From Deltaproteobacteria bacterium HGW-Deltaproteobacteria-12 (lineage in GTDB: Bacteria; Desulfobacterota; Syntrophia; Syntrophales; Smithellaceae): 64,000 nucleotides of DNA. Location: NCBI GenBank assembly GCA_002840565.1, contig PHBK01000011.1, positions 1-64,000 of the forward strand. Reading direction: 5' to 3'. The notes under the pieces were generated by a model, which made no database searches, was not told where the DNA came from, and was given only the letters and a program-made list of their open reading frames with translations. Each line of letters begins with the position of its first letter. The stretch's first letter is position 1. The position numbers and the translations under genes are program-made. Of this stretch, positions 1-9,085 are shown one piece after another.

Positions 1-864
1 TGCGAATGTGCCGCCGAAGTAAACAGACCCGAAAGCAGCTTTAGCGTCAATCCACCCGCTGAAATTTTCCAGCTTGACGTCGCCGACACCGGAATCAGTT
101 TCCGTAAATTTGCCGGTAGCCCAGTTAAATTCGGCCTGCAAATCCACGGGACCGAACTTGGCAATGGTGTATGGTGTGAAAAGGTAATATGCTCTTTTGC
201 TGTTTAATGTCGGCCTGTTCTCGGCATACCGGTAGTAACTAACCTGCATACCGGCCCGGCCGCCTTTCCATTTGTAAACGCCTTCTATTCCATATTTGTC
301 ATTGTCGGCATCAGTGTAATTAGTAGCACCGGCGGGGGCGCCATAGGGGTAACTTTGTTCTTTTACTTTGGTGTAAGCCAGGTTGAGAGTGGCCGGACCG
401 GCAGTATAAGAATATTTTATCCGGGCAGCGGGGGCTAAACTGTTGCCGAATACTGTTCCGGTACTGCCGTCATTCATTATACCAGCGTCGAAGATGCCGA
501 TTGGTGATTTATAATTAATATAAGCCCAGTCAAAAGCGATGTTTTCATTTTCGGCAATAGTTCCGGCGGAACCTGCTGCCAGGGCGGTTCCTGCTGCTGT
601 TCTATTCGCCCCCCAGGCCCTTTCCATGGCATCAAAGCGGGTAACTAAAGTCAGGCCGGGCGAAACAACAAAATCAGCCCGGACACGCAGTCGCTGGTAA
701 TAAAACGCTGTGGACGGACTGATATCTTTGGTTAAACTCGTTCTATCCCAGTAAACACCGGCGGCGGTAAAATCACCGCTGAACTTCACATCGACCGCCC
801 AAACCGCCGTATTGAAGATTGTCATCAATCCCAGCGTCAACAAAATAAACCAAATCTTCTTCAT
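1..864 (-). CDS. Outer-membrane porin-like protein (partial, C-terminus beyond window)
   Basis: I translated this frame by hand from the ATG at 864; it stays open through the left edge (288 codons), so the C-terminus is missing. It starts with a Sec signal peptide (MKK, a hydrophobic stretch, cleavage probably after A-V-W-A near residue 21). What follows is rich in aromatic and glycine residues in alternating hydrophobic/polar strands (for example FYYQRLRVRADF, KYSYTAGPATLNLAYT), the texture of an outer-membrane beta-barrel, with no other recognisable domain. An AGGAGG ribosome site lies at 875-880. The upstream PHO-box promoter (960-993) implies induction by phosphate starvation, so a role in phosphate or anion uptake is a reasonable inference, but selectivity cannot be read from the sequence. 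Alginate-type or general porins are alternatives. Confidence 0.75.
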   Translation of the reverse strand, partial: MKKIWFILLTLGLMTIFNTAVWAVDVKFSGDFTAAGVYWDRTSLTKDISPSTAFYYQRLRVRADFVVSPGLTLVTRFDAMERAWGANRTAAGTALAAGSAGTIAENENIAFDWAYINYKSPIGIFDAGIMNDGSTGTVFGNSLAPAARIKYSYTAGPATLNLAYTKVKEQSYPYGAPAGATNYTDADNDKYGIEGVYKWKGGRAGMQVSYYRYAENRPTLNSKRAYYLFTPYTIAKFGPVDLQAEFNWATGKFTETDSGVGDVKLENFSGWIDAKAAFGSVYFGGTFA

Positions 865-959
865 CTTTCCTTTTCCTCCTGAAATATTAAGTTCAAATTA
901 CCGCCAGAACACGGGCTTTATCTGGCCACTGCACTTCAACCTTCTTAAAATACGCCATC

Positions 960-993
960 AGTATATACTTTGGATGTTACAGTATTATTACAG
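960..993 (-). promoter_or_regulatory. PHO-box promoter of the porin gene
   Basis: Reading the minus strand, 993-976 is CTGTAATAATACTGTAAC. It matches the PhoB box consensus CTGTCATAWAWCTGTCAY at 15 of 18 positions, with the two CTGT half-sites 11 bp apart. Exactly 10 nt later comes TATACT (965-960), a good -10 hexamer. In PhoB-dependent promoters the box replaces the -35 element with this spacing. The pstS promoter in this window has the same layout. Confidence 0.7.
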
Positions 994-1076
994 GTCAATT
1001 AAGATATTAAGAATTTATGTATTTTAAATAAGGGGAAATTTAAAAAAGACCATGAACTACTATGATGTTATATGTT

Positions 1077-2483
1077 TTATTTTACTCTTTTTACTCTCAG
1101 CATATTAGTTGTCCCTGATACCCACAGCGGGTGGCCGACAGTAATAACTATGAGGTCTCCTGCTGATACCTCGCCTGCATCGCAGGCAGCTTGCGTAGCT
1201 TTTTCGATCATGTCGTCCGTGTCCTGGAAATCGTTAATCAAGCGGGGACGGCAGCCCCAGCTAAGCGCCAGACGTCGCACCGTGTTTTCTTTTGGCGACA
1301 AAGCAATAATCGGCTGCCTGGGACGAAAGCGCGATATATAGCGGGCAGTTCTACCGGACTGCGTATAGGCAACAATGGCCCTGGCCGAAAGATGGCTGGC
1401 TAAAACACTGGACGCGTGGGCAACAGATTCGGAAATATCCTTTTCCGGAATCATCGAAAGAAACTTCTCAAAAGCGTAGCCGGACTCGGCAACTGTAGCC
1501 AGACGACTCAAATACATAACTGCCTCCGCCGGATAATTCCCGGATGCAGTCTCTTCGGAAAGCATGACAGCGTCTGTTCCATCAAGGACGGCATTGGCGA
1601 CGTCCGCCGCTTCCGCGCGCGTTGGCCTCGGAGATGTCACCATAGAGCGAAGCATCTGCGTTGCGGTAATGACCGGTTTGCCACACATATTGGCTTTATA
1701 AATCAGTCGTTTCTGAATCAGCGGCACATCTTCCAGCGGAATTTCCACACCGAGATCGCCGCGGGCAACCATGATGCCGTCGGATATTTTCAGAATAGCA
1801 TCAATATGGTTAAGTGCCTCATGCTTCTCAATTTTGGCAATAACCGGGGTGTCTTTGCCGTTTGCCGCAATAATGTCCTTGATCATCATAATATCTTCTG
1901 CATTTTTAACAAAAGATAGGGCAATAAAATCAACATCATTCTCCAGACCGAACAAAAGATCAGCACGATCTTTTTCGGTGAGAGCTGATGTGCTGATGGT
2001 TCCGGTGGGTAGATTGATTCCCTTATGTGATGTGAGGGTTCCGCCCGTCACAACTTTGCAGATAATATCGGATTCCCCGGTTGCCTCAACAAAAAGCTCC
2101 ATCAAGCCATCAGCCAAAAGCAGCCTGTCGCCGGGCTTAACTTCCCTGGGCAGGTTTTTATGAGAAAGCGAGACAGCATCCACGCTTCCTTCTACATCCC
2201 GGTTTGTCAGAATAAATTTGTGACCGGGTTCCAGCAAAACGCCGGAATCAGGCATTTGGCCGATTCTTATTTTCGGCCCGGCCAGATCAAGAAGGATCGC
2301 CACCGGTTTTTGAAGACTGGCTGATAACTTGCGCAGTAAAATTATCTTCTCCAGGTGATCCTGGTGTGAGCCGTGCGAAAAATTCAGCCGGGCTACATTC
2401 ATTCCGTTTAGAATCATCGCTTCCAGGACTTCTTCTTTTTCCGAGGCCGGCCCTATAGTGCAGACTATCTTCGTTTTTTGCAT
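1077..2483 (-). CDS. pyk: Pyruvate kinase
   Basis: Pyruvate kinase makes pyruvate and ATP from phosphoenolpyruvate and ADP in the last step of glycolysis. At 468 residues it has the usual bacterial length. Visible family landmarks are the N-terminal KTKIVCTIGPAS, the substrate-site MNVARLNFSHG, the catalytic AKIEKHEAL, MVARGDLGVEIP, and the signature TRAEAADVANAVLDGTDAVM. The C-terminal allosteric domain with AYTQSGRTARYISRFRP and the final GTTNMLRV is complete. The ATG start is supported by the conserved N-terminus. The spacer to phoR (2484-2562) is filled by a hairpin repeat element. The ribosome site is weak. Confidence 0.96.
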   Translation of the reverse strand: MQKTKIVCTIGPASEKEEVLEAMILNGMNVARLNFSHGSHQDHLEKIILLRKLSASLQKPVAILLDLAGPKIRIGQMPDSGVLLEPGHKFILTNRDVEGSVDAVSLSHKNLPREVKPGDRLLLADGLMELFVEATGESDIICKVVTGGTLTSHKGINLPTGTISTSALTEKDRADLLFGLENDVDFIALSFVKNAEDIMMIKDIIAANGKDTPVIAKIEKHEALNHIDAILKISDGIMVARGDLGVEIPLEDVPLIQKRLIYKANMCGKPVITATQMLRSMVTSPRPTRAEAADVANAVLDGTDAVMLSEETASGNYPAEAVMYLSRLATVAESGYAFEKFLSMIPEKDISESVAHASSVLASHLSARAIVAYTQSGRTARYISRFRPRQPIIALSPKENTVRRLALSWGCRPRLINDFQDTDDMIEKATQAACDAGEVSAGDLIVITVGHPLWVSGTTNMLRVKRVK

Positions 2484-2490
2484 AATTTCA

Positions 2491-2597
2491 CTTAGGAGCC
2501 GTTAAGAAATAACTTGTTCATTTTCTGTATTTCGTTACGGCTCCTTATGCCGTTCTCAGCATTTATTTGACCAAGTTATTATTGCACGGCGGCTTAG
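2491..2597 (-). repeat. Hairpin repeat family I, copy A (overlaps phoR 3' end)
   Basis: On the minus strand the element runs from CTAAGCCG to CTCCTAAG, 107 bp. It aligns without gaps to copy B at 42340-42446 (about 87 of 107 positions identical by hand count). Its 3' half is an inverted repeat: GGAGCCGTAACGAAAT pairs imperfectly with ATTTCTTAACGGCTCC around a loop of about 20 nt. The left half, including AATAACTTGGTCAAATAA, encodes the last residues and stop codon of phoR. Confidence 0.85.
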
Positions 2598-4338
2598 TAT
2601 TTGGCAAAGGAAAATAAAGCGATACTTTTGTGCCGCTGCCCAGCCGGCTTTCAATTTCCATTCGTCCACCATGGGCAGCCATCAGATGTTTGACGATAGA
2701 CAACCCCAGCCCGGTACCGCCTAAATCCCGCGACCTGGTCTTATCGACGCGATAAAACCTCTCGCCCAACCGCTCTAATTCTTCTTTAGGAACACCAATC
2801 CCTGTATCACTAAAATTTATTACACTAAATCCATCTGCTTCTTCTGCAGCTATGCTCACTTTCCCGTTTTCCGGTGTGTACTTAATGGCATTATCCAGGA
2901 CATTGACAAAAATCTGCGCCAGCTTGTCTTTATCCGCCTTTATTAGAGACAACTTATCCGGCAGGAGATTAGCGATGGCGATATTTTTAAATCTTGCTTT
3001 GGGCTCAAACAGTGACATTACATTGTTTACAGCATCTCCTAAAGAAGCATCTTCAAAATGAAATTTGATTTCTCCCAGCTCAATTCTCGATATCGTTAAT
3101 AAATCTTCCACCAGGCGGTTCAATCGCTGGGCATGTTTTAATATTAAATCAACAAATTTTCGTGTTTCATCCTGACTTTCTATGGCACCATCCCGAATAG
3201 TCTCCAGATAACCGAGTATTGCTGTGAGAGGCGTTCGAATTTCGTGCGTAACATTGGCCACGAAATCAACTCTGACGCGCTCTAATTTCTTCAGTCGTGT
3301 GACATCATGAAATACAACCATGGTCTTTCCATTATCCATATTGCCCTTAATGCCGGAGATGCTCACATTTAGTATAACCGGTTGCATGTTCCCCAGAGTA
3401 ATTTCCCGAGATATCGGTTCTCGTGTTTCTTTGAACCTCAGAAAAGTTTTCTGCAGATCAACATTGCGAAAGGCCTCCATTAGCGTTTTGCCGGCTACAT
3501 CGCCGTACTGCACCGCCAATATGTTGCTCAGGGCTTGATTGACAACTTCAATTCTGGCCGCCGCGTCAAGAATCAAAACGCCTTCGGTCATGCTGGCAAA
3601 AGCCGTTACCAACTTGCTGTTTTCTTCCTTGGCCAACCGGACCTGGTTTTTTAATTCATCCACCAGATAATTTATATTGTCTGCCAATTTTTTTGTTTCG
3701 TCGGATGTTGTTAAAATAATGGTCCCGGATGCACGACCATCACGCAGCCTTTCAGTAAAGCTCTCCATTTCCTTAATGGGTGCCGCCAGGCGATAGGAAA
3801 AAAGGATGGCAATAATAAGTGATATAGCCGCAACAATCATTATCGCCAGAAGAAAAGAATTATATACTTTTTCAATAGTGTTTCGAACATCATAAAGGGG
3901 CTTTGCCAGACGGACATAACCGGTTATCTCGGAACCGGTTTTTACAGTCACGGCAACGTAGAGCATATCAACACCAGTTGTTGCACTGTGGCGGACGGCA
4001 TTACCTTTCCCTTTAAGTCTGGCTTCCTGTATTTCCGGCCGGTTTAGATGATTTTCCAGCCCGGCGATTTCTTTTTCCGAATCAGCAAAGACCTTTCCTC
4101 GGGGGTCAATAAGTGTAACGCGGGCGCCTGATATGCGAGCAATTTGCTGAATGTGAAGCGAGATTGCGCCAGGAGAATTCAAGTCCACCAACTGGGCATA
4201 CGTTATTAATTGCCCCTCTATCTGTAAAGTCATAACCTTTTTAATTTCGTCACGCACAAGCAGATTCATGACAAGAAATGAAAGAGTTATTATAATCAGA
4301 TAGGTGATAAATATCTTGTAAAAAAAATGCCTTTTCAA
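2563..4338 (-). CDS. phoR: Phosphate-regulon sensor histidine kinase PhoR
   Basis: This is a membrane sensor kinase of the PhoR type. Order of parts: TM1 about 9-28, a periplasmic sensor segment of about 130 residues, TM2 about 162-181, HAMP, a PAS domain about 242-345, HisKA with phospho-acceptor H365 (VTHEIRTPL), and a HATPase with the N-box (NVLDNAIKYTPENGK), DTGIGVP and GGTGLGLSIVK. The long periplasmic region distinguishes it from the short E. coli PhoR. It overlaps phoU by 4 bp at the end of the pst operon; its partner phoB lies about 10 kb away. The tail TKPPCNNNLVK after the last kinase strand is encoded entirely by a repeat element, so it looks like a recent extension. Confidence 0.92.
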   Translation of the reverse strand: MKRHFFYKIFITYLIIITLSFLVMNLLVRDEIKKVMTLQIEGQLITYAQLVDLNSPGAISLHIQQIARISGARVTLIDPRGKVFADSEKEIAGLENHLNRPEIQEARLKGKGNAVRHSATTGVDMLYVAVTVKTGSEITGYVRLAKPLYDVRNTIEKVYNSFLLAIMIVAAISLIIAILFSYRLAAPIKEMESFTERLRDGRASGTIILTTSDETKKLADNINYLVDELKNQVRLAKEENSKLVTAFASMTEGVLILDAAARIEVVNQALSNILAVQYGDVAGKTLMEAFRNVDLQKTFLRFKETREPISREITLGNMQPVILNVSISGIKGNMDNGKTMVVFHDVTRLKKLERVRVDFVANVTHEIRTPLTAILGYLETIRDGAIESQDETRKFVDLILKHAQRLNRLVEDLLTISRIELGEIKFHFEDASLGDAVNNVMSLFEPKARFKNIAIANLLPDKLSLIKADKDKLAQIFVNVLDNAIKYTPENGKVSIAAEEADGFSVINFSDTGIGVPKEELERLGERFYRVDKTRSRDLGGTGLGLSIVKHLMAAHGGRMEIESRLGSGTKVSLYFPLPNTKPPCNNNLVK

Positions 4339-5033
4339 GCCGGCTCCTTGTCATCTGCTGAACAGGTTTGATGGCGAACGCATTCACCGGTAACCATATA
4401 TGTCACCATATCGGCAATGCCCTTGGCGTGATCGGCAATCCGCTCCAGATTCTTTGATATTTGCATGATAACTATCGCCCGGTGAATTGTCTTGGCATCC
4501 TCCATCATAAATGTCAGCAACTCGCGGAATATCTGTTCATTGAGTTCATCGACAACATGCTCTTTCTGCTGAACTTTTTCTGCCATTTCCAGGTCATTTT
4601 TTATCATTGCATCCAGAGACAATTTGATCATTTCTCCCACAAGATCGGCCATTCTGGGTAAATCAATATAAGGCTTCAGCTGCGGTTCCCGGTTCAGAAT
4701 AATAGCTTTCTCGGCTATATTCACCGCCATGTCACCGATTCTTTCCAGATGACCGGTTATTTTAATAGCCGTCGTTATGAATCTCAAATCAATTGCCGTG
4801 GGCTGGCGTAAGGCCAGAATGCGGATGCATCTTTCTTCGAGTTCTGTATCCAGAAGGTCGATTTCTCCGTCCCCTTTCATAACTTTGTCCGCAAGATCAG
4901 AGTTGCGCTCCAGGAGAGATGTCATTGCCCCTTGAATTGCCCTTTCCGTCATAGCCCCCAGGTAGATCAGTCCGTCCTTAATTTCCCGCAGTTCCTTTTC
5001 GTAATGCGAACTGGTATGTCTTCTTTCTTCCAT
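4335..5033 (-). CDS. phoU: Phosphate-specific transport accessory protein PhoU
   Basis: At 232 residues this is a typical two-domain PhoU: each half is a three-helix PhoU repeat, with acidic metal-binding patches such as ERIGDMAVNIAEKA in the first and ERIADHAKGIADMV in the second. PhoU links the Pst transporter to PhoR, damping the kinase when phosphate is plentiful. It sits between pstB (21-nt gap) and phoR (4-bp overlap), the classical position. The start is the ATG giving MEERRHTSSHYEKEL, which fits the family N-terminus. Confidence 0.95.
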   Translation of the reverse strand: MEERRHTSSHYEKELREIKDGLIYLGAMTERAIQGAMTSLLERNSDLADKVMKGDGEIDLLDTELEERCIRILALRQPTAIDLRFITTAIKITGHLERIGDMAVNIAEKAIILNREPQLKPYIDLPRMADLVGEMIKLSLDAMIKNDLEMAEKVQQKEHVVDELNEQIFRELLTFMMEDAKTIHRAIVIMQISKNLERIADHAKGIADMVTYMVTGECVRHQTCSADDKEPA

Positions 5034-5054
5034 AGCCGCGCCTCCCGTTAAGTA

Positions 5055-5816
5055 TTAACCGAATCTTCCTGTTATATAATCCTCCGTATGCTTCACATCC
5101 GGTTTGGTAAAAATCTTCTCCGTTTTATTATACTCTATCAATTTGCCTATATAGAAGAAAGCTGTTTCATCGGAGATACGTGCCGCCTGTTGCATATTAT
5201 GAGTAACAATAATTATTGTATAGTTCTTTTTGAGTTCTTCAATCAGTTCTTCAACCTTGGCGGTGGATATTGGATCAAGCGCCGACGTCGGCTCGTCCAT
5301 AAGCAGAACGTCCGGTTTCATAGCCAAGGCCCGGGCAATGCATAGCCGCTGCTGCTGGCCGCCGGAAAGAGTCATGGCCGATTTATTCAAAATATCTTTG
5401 ACTTCATCCCAGAGAACAGCCTGCCGCAGGCTTTGTTCTACCAATTCATCCAGATCATTTTTTTTATTCGCCCACATCAAACTCGGGCCATAAGTGATGT
5501 TGTTATAAATCGTCTTGGGAAACGGATTAGGTTTTTGAAAGACCATGCCTATTTTTTTACGTATTTCCACCGGGTCGATATCAGGGGAATAAATATTCTT
5601 GCCTTCAAAGATTATTTCTCCTTCCACTCTTGTTGCGTCAATCAAATCATTCATTCTATTTAACAACCTCAGCAAAGTCGATTTGCCGCAGCCTGATGGT
5701 CCGATAAGGGCCGTAACATTATTTTTTAAAAAAACCATATTGATGTCCGTCAGCGCTCTCACCGGGCCGTAATAGAAATTGACGTTATGCAAATTAATAA
5801 TCGGGTTTCCCTGCAT
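5055..5816 (-). CDS. pstB: Phosphate ABC transporter ATP-binding protein PstB
   Basis: This cytoplasmic ATPase powers high-affinity phosphate import. Over 253 residues it shows Walker A GPSGCGKS, a Q-loop ([16 protein letters not shown]), the ABC signature LSGGQQQR, Walker [12 protein letters not shown] and the switch histidine in IVTHNMQQA. The PNPFP-TIYNN stretch is characteristic of PstB rather than other importers. Only 3 nt separate it from pstA. Confidence 0.97.
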   Translation of the reverse strand: MQGNPIINLHNVNFYYGPVRALTDINMVFLKNNVTALIGPSGCGKSTLLRLLNRMNDLIDATRVEGEIIFEGKNIYSPDIDPVEIRKKIGMVFQKPNPFPKTIYNNITYGPSLMWANKKNDLDELVEQSLRQAVLWDEVKDILNKSAMTLSGGQQQRLCIARALAMKPDVLLMDEPTSALDPISTAKVEELIEELKKNYTIIIVTHNMQQAARISDETAFFYIGKLIEYNKTEKIFTKPDVKHTEDYITGRFG

Positions 5817-5819
5817 GCT

Positions 5820-6698
5820 TTACCACCTTTTCTGCTTTCTCATATAACTGCGAATAACTATCGCGATCAGATCAATACCCAGAACCAGCGCCACCAGAAC
5901 CAGCACTGTTCCATACTGCAGCGGCCTGGTTAGCTCAATATTCGTTCCCGCCGTAGCCAGAACATAAATATGATAGGGCAGTGCCATAACCTCATCAAAA
6001 ATGGAACCGGGCAGTTTTGCCGTGAAATATGCCGCCGCCGTAAACATAATCGGAGCTGTTTCGCCGGCAGCGCGGCCTATACCTAAAATCGAGCCAGTTA
6101 ATATCCCCGGCAATGCCGAGGGCAGAACAATGCGGAGAGTGGTCTGCCATTTGGATACACCCAGCGCCAGTGACGCCTCCCGGAAAGTCTGGGGGACAGC
6201 TTTTAAGGCCTCTTCGGATGCTCCGATTATTGTCGGCAGAATTAAAAAGCCCAGGGTCAAAGAACCCGCCAGAATGCTGGAGCCGAATTGAAGAAACACC
6301 ACAAAAAATCCGAGGCCGAAAAGGCCGAAAACAACCGAAGGAACGCCTGCCAGACAGTTGATGCCAATTTTAATAATCCGGATTATCTTCCCCTGCCGGG
6401 CATATTCTGTAAGATAAATCGCGGAAACAACGCCCAATGGCAAACCGACAGCAACAGCGCCAACAGTTAAATAGACTGTGCCTAATATTGCCGGCATTAT
6501 TCCGCCCTTCGTCATGGAATCAGTCGGCGGCTTGCTGATGAATTCCCAGCTGATAGCACCGATGCCGTTAACAATGATATGAAGCAGGATCCCACCCAGC
6601 GCCAGAGCAATAACCAGCATGGAAAGTCTAACCGTGACGAAAAAAGCCTGCTGCCTGATGTATCGCCATTTCATGGAATGAGTGCGTATTGCGTTCAT
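5820..6698 (-). CDS. pstA: Phosphate ABC transporter permease PstA
   Basis: This is an inner-membrane permease of 292 residues with about six membrane segments and the permease coupling loop EASLALGVSKWQTTLRIVLP that contacts PstB. Typical PstA motifs are AIYLTEYA near the second segment and GIGRAAGETAP after the coupling loop. It is paired with pstC 16 nt upstream. The first methionine (MNAIRTHSMKWRYIRQ) is used; a shorter start at residue 9 cannot be excluded. Confidence 0.95.
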   Translation of the reverse strand: MNAIRTHSMKWRYIRQQAFFVTVRLSMLVIALALGGILLHIIVNGIGAISWEFISKPPTDSMTKGGIMPAILGTVYLTVGAVAVGLPLGVVSAIYLTEYARQGKIIRIIKIGINCLAGVPSVVFGLFGLGFFVVFLQFGSSILAGSLTLGFLILPTIIGASEEALKAVPQTFREASLALGVSKWQTTLRIVLPSALPGILTGSILGIGRAAGETAPIMFTAAAYFTAKLPGSIFDEVMALPYHIYVLATAGTNIELTRPLQYGTVLVLVALVLGIDLIAIVIRSYMRKQKRW

Positions 6699-6714
6699 AA
6701 ACCTATACTTCGTT

Positions 6715-7602
6715 TTAAAGTGTTGCCGATCCTGATTGCCGGAACCTGTGAGAGAGATGATCAGCGATCAGATTAAAGATTAATGTCAGCAAAAAGAGTA
6801 CAATACCTGTAGCGAACAGCGCCTGATAATGCAACCCGCGGTAGGGAGATTCCCCCATTTCCGCAGCAATGGATGCCGGCATCGGACGAACCGAATCAAA
6901 CAGGCTCTCGGGAATAGCTGCAGAACCGCCGGCTACCATCAGGACTACCATGGTTTCTCCTATTGCCCGCGACATTCCGAGAATCACTGCCGTGGAAATA
7001 CCGGAAAGTGCCGAGGGTATTATTACTCTGATTATAGTTTCAAATTTAGTTGCGCCCAGCGCATATGACGCTTCCTTAAATTCACGTGGTACGGCATAAA
7101 GGGCATCTTCGGAAATACTCGAAATTGTCGGGATGGCCATAATCGCCAGGATGGCGGAGGCATTGATGATATTCAAACCGGTCGGCAAATCAAAAGTATC
7201 CTGAAGCCAGGGGGCGACAACTATCATGCCGAAAAAGCCAAGTACGACTGAGGGAATGCCGGCCAAAAGCTCGATTATGGATTTAAGAATTTCTTTGACT
7301 GCTGCCGGAGCAATTTCCGCGATATAAATCGCCGAGAGGACACCCAGCGGCACGGCAACCATCGTGGAGATTAAAGTGACAACAAATGATCCTACAATTA
7401 GCGGGAATATGCCGAATAAGGGCGGATCGGCTGTCGGATACCACTCCAGCCCGAAAAGAAAATCCTTCAAAGAAACTTTTTGGAAAATCGGCAGGCCTTC
7501 GCGGAAGAGGGAAAAGACAATCAATCCCAGCACCAGCACAGAAACCAGCGCAAAGACGAATAATATGTATTTGATGAATTTTTCTTTGGTAGATCTGGTC
7601 AT
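6715..7602 (-). CDS. pstC: Phosphate ABC transporter permease PstC
   Basis: This permease of 295 residues forms the membrane channel with PstA. It has an N-terminal TM about 13-33, then YIAEIAPA, LLAGIPSVVLGFFG, the coupling loop EASYALGATKFETIIRVIIP, and the diagnostic MSRAIGETMVV. It follows arsC after a 68-nt AT-rich spacer that contains no obvious terminator, so it is probably cotranscribed from the pstS promoter. Confidence 0.95.
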   Translation of the reverse strand: MTRSTKEKFIKYILFVFALVSVLVLGLIVFSLFREGLPIFQKVSLKDFLFGLEWYPTADPPLFGIFPLIVGSFVVTLISTMVAVPLGVLSAIYIAEIAPAAVKEILKSIIELLAGIPSVVLGFFGMIVVAPWLQDTFDLPTGLNIINASAILAIMAIPTISSISEDALYAVPREFKEASYALGATKFETIIRVIIPSALSGISTAVILGMSRAIGETMVVLMVAGGSAAIPESLFDSVRPMPASIAAEMGESPYRGLHYQALFATGIVLFLLTLIFNLIADHLSHRFRQSGSATL

Positions 7603-7670
7603 TTTTTTCCCAATTAACTATGCAGCATTATATTTAGCTAAACATAAAAGAATAGCACCTGACGTCGAAT

Positions 7671-8108
7671 TCAATTTGTCGTGCTGCTTTGCTCTGTCAG
7701 CCATCTTTTAATTTGCTTGTCAATCTGGTCACGTACTTCTCTGAATTTATTCAACTTTTCATCATCTGAACCGTTAACCGCTGCGGGGTCTTCCAAAGAC
7801 CAGTGCAGCCGATTACTAATTCCAGGGAAAGTTGCCGGACATTTCTCTTCAGCATCAGAACAGACGGTAATTAAATAGCCAAAATGAAGCTTACCCATAT
7901 ATTCACTGACATGTTTTGAGTGATGACCTTTGAGGCTGATACCGACTTCCTGCATAACTTGTTGAGTGAACGGATTGATTCCTTTGGGTTCGAGACCGGC
8001 ACTATAGACGTCATATTTATCTCCGGCATATTTTCTCAGCAGGGCTTCGGCCATCTGACTGCGAGAGGAGTTACCAGTACATAAAAACAGCACCTTTGTC
8101 TTATTCAT
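7671..8108 (-). CDS. arsC: Arsenate reductase, thioredoxin-coupled type (LMW phosphatase fold)
   Basis: This enzyme reduces arsenate to arsenite in the cytoplasm. The P-loop LCTGNSSRSQ provides the nucleophilic Cys10, and the redox pair is Cys83 and Cys90 in VCSDAEEKCP, with the six-residue spacing of the S. aureus/B. subtilis thioredoxin-linked family. A plain tyrosine phosphatase would lack that pair. I start at 8108, because AAGGA lies 7 nt before that ATG but only 1 nt before an in-frame ATG at 8114. The position between pstS and pstC is unusual. Arsenate enters through phosphate transporters, so co-induction with Pst would detoxify what the transporter admits. No arsR or efflux gene is nearby. 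Confidence 0.88.
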   Translation of the reverse strand: MNKTKVLFLCTGNSSRSQMAEALLRKYAGDKYDVYSAGLEPKGINPFTQQVMQEVGISLKGHHSKHVSEYMGKLHFGYLITVCSDAEEKCPATFPGISNRLHWSLEDPAAVNGSDDEKLNKFREVRDQIDKQIKRWLTEQSSTTN

Positions 8109-8145
8109 TGCCATTCCTTATATTAAGAAATTTATCATTTGCATA

Positions 8146-8185
8146 CATGAAGCAACACAAGCATATTATGCAGGGTTGCTTCATG
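8146..8185 (-). repeat. Intercistronic hairpin between pstS and arsC
   Basis: CATGAAGCAAC (8146-8156) and GTTGCTTCATG (8175-8185) are perfect 11-bp inverted arms around an 18-nt loop. The hairpin lies just after the pstS stop and 38 nt before the arsC start. There is no U-tract after the stem on the minus strand, so it looks like an mRNA-stabilising or partial-attenuation hairpin rather than a full terminator. It would favour excess PstS over the membrane components. Confidence 0.6.
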
Positions 8186-8205
8186 CAAAAAATGTTGCTG
8201 AGAAA

Positions 8206-9054
8206 TTATTTTTTACCTTTTTTGCTTTCTTTGGCAGCGGTCAAAGGTACAAAACCTTCTTTTTTTACTATTTTCTGTCCTTGATCGCTCTTCAAAAAGG
8301 CAATAAATCCTGCCGTCTCTCCGGTCGGTTCGCCGTTAGTGTACATGTAAAGCTCGCGGGAAAAAGGATATTCTTTGGAAAGGGCGGTTTCGGCCGAGGC
8401 CGCGACACCATTTACTTCCAGCGCCTTAACGCTTTTGTTGATATAACCCATCCCCACATAACTGATGGCGTATCTGTTTTTAGCAATTGCGGTTACAATA
8501 GCTCCGCTTGATGCCAGCATCTGAGCACGCGGCGTTACTTTAGTTTTCTTCATGACAAAGTGATCCCATGATTCAAAAGTGCCCGAAGATGAATCCCGGG
8601 AGATGACAACAATTTTCAGGTCTTCCCCGCCTACCTCCTTCCAATTGGTTATCTTCCCCTGATAAATAAGACTTAATTGATCGGTAGATAATCCTTTTAC
8701 TTTATTCTTCGGGTGAACAATCGGGATCAAAGCATCGTAGGCAACAACGTGCTCCACAGGTTTTACCCCTTTAGCCGAAGCCAGTGCAATTTCTTCTTTC
8801 TTGATTTCCCGCGATGAATTGGCAATGTTTGTAGTTTTGTCAATCAAAGCTTTGATTCCTTCGCCGGAACCGCCGCCGGAAAGAGAAACCTGTACCCCCT
8901 TGTTTGCCTTCATATAGGCATCCAATGCAGCCTGTGTAATGGGCAATACCGTAGTTGATCCCTTTATTACTACGGAATCAGCGGCAATTGCCAGGCCAGT
9001 AGCAAAAAGCACTGCAATTATACTGAAAAATATTTTCTTAACCATCCTGATCAT
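8206..9054 (-). CDS. pstS: Periplasmic phosphate-binding protein PstS
   Basis: This captures phosphate in the periplasm for PstCAB. I place the start at 9054 (MIRMVKKIFF), because GGAGG at 9063-9067 is 8 nt upstream; the longer frame would put the ribosome site inside the gene. A Sec signal peptide ends near GLAIAA, without a lipobox, so the protein is soluble. Binding-site motifs are IKGSTTVLPI, SGGGSGEGIKAL, NSSREIKKEE and SRDSSSGTFESW. It is the first gene of the pstS-arsC-pstCAB-phoU-phoR cluster and has its own PHO-box promoter. Its lysine-rich tail (ESKKGKK) is unremarkable. Confidence 0.95.
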   Translation of the reverse strand: MIRMVKKIFFSIIAVLFATGLAIAADSVVIKGSTTVLPITQAALDAYMKANKGVQVSLSGGGSGEGIKALIDKTTNIANSSREIKKEEIALASAKGVKPVEHVVAYDALIPIVHPKNKVKGLSTDQLSLIYQGKITNWKEVGGEDLKIVVISRDSSSGTFESWDHFVMKKTKVTPRAQMLASSGAIVTAIAKNRYAISYVGMGYINKSVKALEVNGVAASAETALSKEYPFSRELYMYTNGEPTGETAGFIAFLKSDQGQKIVKKEGFVPLTAAKESKKGKK

Positions 9055-9085
9055 TTTCTTATCCTCCAAATATTTAATTTACAGC

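Noticed and set aside
1416..1919. 167-residue plus-strand open frame
   Set aside because: A shadow of pyruvate kinase in the opposite strand.
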